A stretch of 64,000 nt of DNA from Leptospira kirschneri serovar Cynopteri str. 3522 CT (lineage in GTDB: Bacteria; Spirochaetota; Leptospiria; Leptospirales; Leptospiraceae), in contig NZ_AHMN02000004.1 in assembly GCF_000243695.2 (NCBI RefSeq), forward strand, positions 310,001 to 374,000. Reading direction: 5' to 3'. Under the pieces are notes generated by a model. It searched no databases, was not told where the DNA came from, and saw only the letters and a list, made by a program, of their open reading frames with translations. The first letter of the stretch is position 1. Each line of letters starts with the position of its first letter. Of the stretch, positions 59,009-64,000 are shown piece after piece. The translations under genes and the position numbers were made by a program.

Positions 59009-59857
59009 TTAATTGAGAAGCTTGATTCCGGCGATGTCTATAAATCTTCTATAAACCAATTTATTCTTTTCTTTGAGAGGATTGAAGATCAAAACGACTA
59101 CCTTATTATAAGTTAGGTAACCGGGTCTATATTCCGTATAGTGATGAGACATGAGGGTAGTTTTATATTTTGCGCTGTAGATCGTATAAGTATGTTTGCT
59201 CAAGGATTCGTGAGCTTGTTTTTTTCTTTCCTCTTCGGTTTGATCTACAAAGTTACTGATGAGCACCTGATCTTTTTTAGGTCCTTGTTCTCCGAAAATC
59301 GTAAATTCAAGTGCGTTTTCGGAATGATTGGTGAGATAGGTTATGGTTTCCGTCAAAGAAGGGTTTGACATCCTTACGATTTCACCTCGAGCGATACGAT
59401 CATCATAATCTTTTTTTGCCTTGTTGTATTTTTCTTCTCCCCAAACCGCTTTGGGTTCTAATTGCTTAGGCATTAGATTTTGAAAATTGATTACAAAAGT
59501 GTTATTTTCTACGTCAAATCCTCTCCATTTTGGGAAAGGTACTAGATCCCTTTTTTCTGGATTGATCGAAGTCGTTTCGTTGATCGCTAAAATGTAAATG
59601 GAAAATTTTGCGGGATCAAAAGATCTATTTTCCATTTCCACCATTACATCCAGAAATTCCCCTTTACCGTTGTCGGAATGTCTGCGAAAGAAAGAAATGT
59701 TCTTAACGGAAAGACGTTCGTCGTAATAGGCAAGTGGATAGTATTCTGTTCCTCCGTCCTTTTTGTTTGGATCGGTTTTTTCTGCGTTCTGGCCAAAGGT
59801 AGTATGACCTACGAAAAGAAGTAGCAGGCAAACAGAGATTCTTAAAAAAGATTTCAT
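59009..59857 (-). CDS. Secreted protein of unknown function
   Basis: A 282-residue protein with a clear signal peptide (MKSFLRISVCLLLLFVGHTTFGQ, cleavage likely after FGQ or GHTTFG). The mature part is soluble, with beta-rich segments and a Lys/Glu-rich helix about residues 200-225 (TEEERKKQAHESLSKHTYTIYSAKYKT). No enzyme motif. Probably periplasmic. Followed by a terminator-like hairpin, and lies near panD on the same strand. Confidence 0.7.
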   Translation of the reverse strand: MKSFLRISVCLLLLFVGHTTFGQNAEKTDPNKKDGGTEYYPLAYYDERLSVKNISFFRRHSDNGKGEFLDVMVEMENRSFDPAKFSIYILAINETTSINPEKRDLVPFPKWRGFDVENNTFVINFQNLMPKQLEPKAVWGEEKYNKAKKDYDDRIARGEIVRMSNPSLTETITYLTNHSENALEFTIFGEQGPKKDQVLISNFVDQTEEERKKQAHESLSKHTYTIYSAKYKTTLMSHHYTEYRPGYLTYNKVVVLIFNPLKEKNKLVYRRFIDIAGIKLLN

Positions 59858-59929
59858 AGTTATTCTGGTCCGATGGAATTCTTACTAATTTATATCGGCC
59901 TTTGAAAGCCGGAACTTAGGTAGGGGAAG

Positions 59930-60297
<368 letters not shown>

Positions 60298-60308
60298 TTT
60301 AGGCCCCG

Positions 60309-60842
<534 letters not shown>

Positions 60843-60854
60843 ATAAAGAATCTT

Positions 60855-61505
60855 GTGAAAATGATCGAATTTCGAGAAAAAATTCCTTACCTCCGTTACT
60901 TGGAAATGCAGGATAAACTGCGAAAGTTTCGGAAGGAATGTATTCTATTTTTGGAACACGCTCCTACAATCACCGGCGGAATCAATTATAATCCTGAGAA
61001 TCTTTTAGTTAAGCCGGAATTTCTGGAATCGATGGGTATTCAGATCCATTGGATCCAAAGAGGGGGAGATTTTACCGCTCATGAGCCCGGACAACTCGTT
61101 TTGTATTCTCATGTGGATTTAAAAAAGAGAAATCTTTCCATCCGTTTTTATTTAGAGAATTTACTTAGGTCCGTTATCGACTCGGTCAGGTCTACTTGGG
61201 ATTTGCACTTGATTTCCGATTCTGATTCTCCTGGTTTATATCTGGAATCGAATCCCTCTCAAAAGATTTGTTCGATCGGAGTGAATTTTAAATCCTTTTT
61301 TACCAGTCACGGTATTGCATTTAATTTAAGTAATGATTTGAAAACGTTTCGTTGTATCAATCCTTGTGGTCGAAATTGGATGAATATGACGAGCGTAAAA
61401 GATTTAGGTCTCGATTTTGGTCTTCATAAAAGAGACGAATTGATTTCCTATTTGAAAAAGAATCTATGTTCTTTCCTAGAACCGATGAATGCAAGTTCGT
61501 CTTAG
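60855..61505 (+). CDS. lipB: Octanoyltransferase (lipoyl synthesis)
   Basis: A 216-residue LipB. RGGDFTAHEPGQLVLYSHVDLK is the family motif, KICSIGVNFKSFFTSHGIAFNLS has the catalytic Lys, and FRCINPCG the acyl-accepting Cys. It transfers octanoyl from acyl carrier protein to lipoate-dependent enzymes. The start is GTG 60855 or ATG 60861. The divergent neighbour starts only 12 bp away, so promoters must lie in each other's coding sequence. Confidence 0.94.
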   Translation: MKMIEFREKIPYLRYLEMQDKLRKFRKECILFLEHAPTITGGINYNPENLLVKPEFLESMGIQIHWIQRGGDFTAHEPGQLVLYSHVDLKKRNLSIRFYLENLLRSVIDSVRSTWDLHLISDSDSPGLYLESNPSQKICSIGVNFKSFFTSHGIAFNLSNDLKTFRCINPCGRNWMNMTSVKDLGLDFGLHKRDELISYLKKNLCSFLEPMNASSS

Positions 61506-61528
61506 TTTCACGGATAAACCCTAAAATT

Positions 61529-61775
61529 GTGGGAACTCTTACTAATTAAGAAATTACGGATAAACCTCGAAACTGTGGGAACTCTCACAAATTAAGATTT
61601 TCACGGATAAACCCTGAATTGTGGGAACTCTTACTAATTAAGAAATTACGGATAAACCTCGAAATTGTGGGAACTCTTACAAATTAAGATTTTCACGGAT
61701 AAACCTCGAACTTGTGGAAACTCTTACTAATTAAGATTTTCACGGATAAACTCCGAACTTGTGGGAACTCTTATC
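61529..61775. repeat. Tandem 46/47-bp repeat, six units
   Basis: GTGG(G/A)AACTCT starts at 61529, 61575, 61621, 61667, 61714 and 61761; steps 46, 46, 46, 47, 47 bp. Spacers alternate between (T)ACTAATTAAGAAATTACGG and CACAAATTAAGATTTTCACG types. Five units carry the palindrome core, and one is altered (GTGGAAACTCT). It fills the gap between lipB and the next gene. Confidence 0.92.
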
Positions 61776-61860
61776 AAAATCATTCGTTTTCTATGAAAAG
61801 TGATTGGGAATTCTTTTTTATTCTCAAGAGAAAACCTATTTTCTTCCGATTGGATGGATA

Positions 61861-62958
61861 GTGAAGATTTTCAAAAGTATATTCTATTTTCTTTTGCTAT
61901 TGATCGTTTGCGAATCGATAGCTCTTGGAATTGTCGCCTGGTCTTTTTTAGAATCTTCTTTGGCCTCATTTGAACTTTTGAAAATTGGCTCAGACAATCG
62001 AGCCAGGGACACATTAAGCGCTCTTGCTAAGGCCGCGGAAAATTCCGGAGTAAGCGGTTCTTACGAAGATATGAATTTCGTTTTTTCTAGGTTTGTCAAA
62101 GTCTCTGAAAAAGACGCAGATGGTTATACAATCAAGGAAATCTTTTTGACCAATGAGGAAGGTATCGTTTTAGCTCATTCCAATCCGGAATATCTTGTAG
62201 AAAACTTAAAAAAAAGAAAACCGATTTCTTTATATCAAGATCCACTTTACACCAGGGCTTTTCATCTTCGCAAGTGGCAGGTCAGTATTCCGGTTCTTTT
62301 GAGTCAAAAGAAAGATTTTATTTCTAAGAGTTTTTTCTTTTCTAAGTTCGAAAAATTTTTTCCTGAAATCAACGAACCGGAAATTCTTCTTTCAGCGGCA
62401 ATCTATCATCCAATAAAATTAGAAAGAGTCGCCGCGATTCATATGATCTACGACAGGGGAAACTTTCGTAAGTTCGTTTTTCAGCAAACGGAACTTTTAG
62501 AATGGCTTCTTAGAAATGATTCTTTGATTGCTTTAGGCGCGGCTTTATTTTTAGAATTTGTATATTTACTTCTGACTTTGATGGGCTCTAAAAACGATCG
62601 TTCCAGACCTTTTGTAGAAAAAGTTTCTCATTCGCAAGAAGTTCATGTTCCGGTTCTTGCAAAACATTCTAGTCCTTTGAGTTCGGTCGTTTTTCCTGGA
62701 AGTTTGGGAAATTCCGAGCAGAACCCTGAATCGATACAAACAGAACCAGTTTTATCTTCATCCGATTTGCAGACCACGTCACAAACTCAATCTTTCGAAC
62801 CAACTACAGTGGCAACCGAAGCGATTCAGAAAATAGAAACGACAGAGATTAAAACGGAAGCGAGTCTTTCTCAAGTCATAATGAAAACCGAACCAGCCGT
62901 TTCTAAAATCGATCTTACTTCCAAAGAAGAAGTTTTAGACGCGATTTATTTAGGATAA
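61861..62958 (+). CDS. Two-TM sensor-like membrane protein
   Basis: A 365-residue protein. I chose GTG 61861 (MKIFKSIFYFLLLLIVCESIALG); the frame is open 19 codons upstream, but that text is less like a start. TM1 is near the N-terminus, a periplasmic domain of about 180 residues (a possible Cache/PAS-like fold: EIFLTNEEGIVLAHSNPEYL) and TM2 at about residues 220-240, then a Ser/Thr/Pro/Glu-rich cytoplasmic tail. No kinase or receptor signalling domain is visible. It is 6 bp from the STAS gene, which may be its partner. Confidence 0.7.
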   Translation: MKIFKSIFYFLLLLIVCESIALGIVAWSFLESSLASFELLKIGSDNRARDTLSALAKAAENSGVSGSYEDMNFVFSRFVKVSEKDADGYTIKEIFLTNEEGIVLAHSNPEYLVENLKKRKPISLYQDPLYTRAFHLRKWQVSIPVLLSQKKDFISKSFFFSKFEKFFPEINEPEILLSAAIYHPIKLERVAAIHMIYDRGNFRKFVFQQTELLEWLLRNDSLIALGAALFLEFVYLLLTLMGSKNDRSRPFVEKVSHSQEVHVPVLAKHSSPLSSVVFPGSLGNSEQNPESIQTEPVLSSSDLQTTSQTQSFEPTTVATEAIQKIETTEIKTEASLSQVIMKTEPAVSKIDLTSKEEVLDAIYLG

Positions 62959-62964
62959 ACAAAA

Positions 62965-63900
62965 GTGGAAATCAGATCCAGACTTTCCGAAAATATCCTA
63001 AAACTTAAATTAAAAGGACGTTTGGATTCTGCAAGTGCTGAGGATTTTTATTCGTATCTAAAATCGAAATGGGAAGAAGGAATCCGTAAATTTTTATTTT
63101 TTTGCGAGGAATTAGAATATATTGAATCCGAAGGGATCGAAGTTCTTGCTAGGTTCGAAAATTTTTTGAAAAACAGAGGCGCTTCTTCCGCCTACTGCGC
63201 GTTTAACGAAGAATGTAAAACTCTTTTGAGTTTTTTAGGTTTTGGAAGATCGATTTCTTTTTTTGACGATTCTAATCGTGCCGAGGAATTTCTTTCTTCG
63301 ATCAAAATTTTAGATCAAAGAAGTTCCGTTTCTTCTACTTCTAAAATCCAAAGAAATTCTCCGGTTCAATTTTATTCTTCTCGTAAGAGTGAAACTTCAC
63401 GCGATATTTTTATTCCGGAAATTAAAACCGTTCCCGAAGTTGGAAACGAATCTTTGAAATCGGAGTCTATAGGTTCTTTCGGACTTGCTAGTCAATCTCA
63501 GAGATTACAGGCCTTTTTAAACGAAGAAGAAGCTTCACAAAAAGAAAAAGAACTCTATAAAGTAGATACTTCTTCTTTGAAATCATCCTCTAAAATAGAG
63601 GAGAAAACTTCCTCCTTAAAATCGGATTCTTCTTCTTCTTCTCAGTTAGAAGAATCATCAGATATAAAAATCAAATCTATCTTAAACCCAACTTCCCAAG
63701 AGTATTCCGCAAAGTCGGCTTTGGAAAAAGCGATTCAGACGGAAAAAAATTTTCCAAAAAAAATCATTTATTGCGGAGCCTGTTCTTCTCGAATTCGGGT
63801 TTCTAAACCGGGAAGATACCAGTGTCCCGCTTGTCAGATTCAGTTTGACCTAAATAGCATGGACGGGGTTCGATACCTAGAAAAACTTCTAGGAACCTAA
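62965..63900 (+). CDS. STAS-domain protein with C-terminal zinc ribbon
   Basis: A 311-residue protein, GTG start. Residues 1 to about 105 form a STAS domain like anti-sigma antagonists (LKLKLKGRLDSASAEDFYSYL, YIESEGIEVLARFENFL); the usual phospho-Ser site DSSG/DSxG appears as ESEG, so regulation by phosphorylation at this Ser is doubtful. A long Ser/Lys-rich linker follows, then a zinc ribbon CGACSSRIRVSKPGRYQCPACQ near residue 270. Partner of the membrane protein upstream, by position. Specific role unknown. Confidence 0.75.
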   Translation: MEIRSRLSENILKLKLKGRLDSASAEDFYSYLKSKWEEGIRKFLFFCEELEYIESEGIEVLARFENFLKNRGASSAYCAFNEECKTLLSFLGFGRSISFFDDSNRAEEFLSSIKILDQRSSVSSTSKIQRNSPVQFYSSRKSETSRDIFIPEIKTVPEVGNESLKSESIGSFGLASQSQRLQAFLNEEEASQKEKELYKVDTSSLKSSSKIEEKTSSLKSDSSSSSQLEESSDIKIKSILNPTSQEYSAKSALEKAIQTEKNFPKKIIYCGACSSRIRVSKPGRYQCPACQIQFDLNSMDGVRYLEKLLGT

Positions 63901-63903
63901 TCT

Positions 63904-64000
63904 TTGTCCAACGCAGCTTCACGTAGTATCGCTCTTTCTTTTTATACGTTTTTATCTAGAATTTTAGGCCTTCTTCGAGATCATTTTATGGCCGTTTCCT
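63904..64000 (+). CDS. murJ: Lipid II flippase MurJ (N-terminal fragment)
   Basis: The frame from TTG 63904 runs off the window after 32 codons: SNAASRSIALSFYTFLSRILGLLRDHFMAVS. The text SxxTxxSRxLGLLRDxxxA is the N-terminal signature of MurJ/MviN, which flips lipid II across the inner membrane. The start is 3 bp after the STAS gene stop. Only the first membrane segment is visible. Confidence 0.8.
   Translation, partial: MSNAASRSIALSFYTFLSRILGLLRDHFMAVS

Overview
The window looks like a chromosomal segment of a pathogenic Leptospira (L. interrogans group). The reasons are the low-GC, A/T-rich codon use, frequent TTG and GTG starts, spirochete-style lipoprotein signals ending in short F/L-x-x-C boxes, a dTDP-rhamnose/O-antigen locus, and long intergenic spaces filled with a dispersed near-palindrome (TGTGGGAACTCTCACA and variants) of the kind used for VNTR typing in this genus. 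Species assignment is inference. I saw no rRNA, tRNA, CRISPR array or transposase gene.

Bases 1-12525 are the end of a surface-polysaccharide locus: the tail of an FdtA/QdtA-like sugar isomerase, an FdtB/QdtB-like sugar aminotransferase, six family-2 glycosyltransferases, and rfbC-rfbD-rfbB-rfbA for dTDP-L-rhamnose. Bases 12566-17627 carry a DASS-type anion transporter, a VapBC-like toxin-antitoxin pair and a CapA-like lipoprotein. Bases 17685-31768 form a dense housekeeping block on the + strand: rpsF-ssb-rpsR-rplI-dnaB-aspS-phoH-pgpH-ybeY-recO, a small membrane protein, then argS-cinA and a membrane-anchored propeller-like protein. Here phoH appears to carry a one-base frameshift, and an element seems inserted immediately before argS.

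Bases 32635-46352 are mostly on the - strand: an SBBP-repeat lipoprotein, two signalling gene pairs, secG, tpiA, pgk, gapA, and a signal-peptidase-like protein lacking both catalytic residues. Bases 46463-53274 (+ strand) hold a gamma-carbonic-anhydrase-like protein, an archaeal-type GAPDH-like protein, cysK and topA, separated by repeats. Bases 54332-64000 hold an ABC ATPase operon with an ATPase-HDOD fusion, two small unknown genes, a secreted protein, panD, a Panacea-like protein, lipB, a membrane sensor-like protein with a STAS/zinc-ribbon partner, and the start of murJ.

Intergenic DNA is as notable as the genes. It holds four tandem arrays of the palindrome with a shared spacing near 45 bp, about 45 or more copies overall, a 593-bp element with perfect 14-bp terminal inverted repeats plus several decayed relatives, a 100-bp MITE-like family with 15-bp terminal repeats (four copies), and a separate 147-bp inverted-repeat element. 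The strongest candidates for new biology are these repeat systems, the catalytically dead signal peptidase, the archaeal-type GAPDH homologue, the VapC-like toxin with a substituted acidic residue, and two proteins that join kinase-type ATPase domains to unusual partners.
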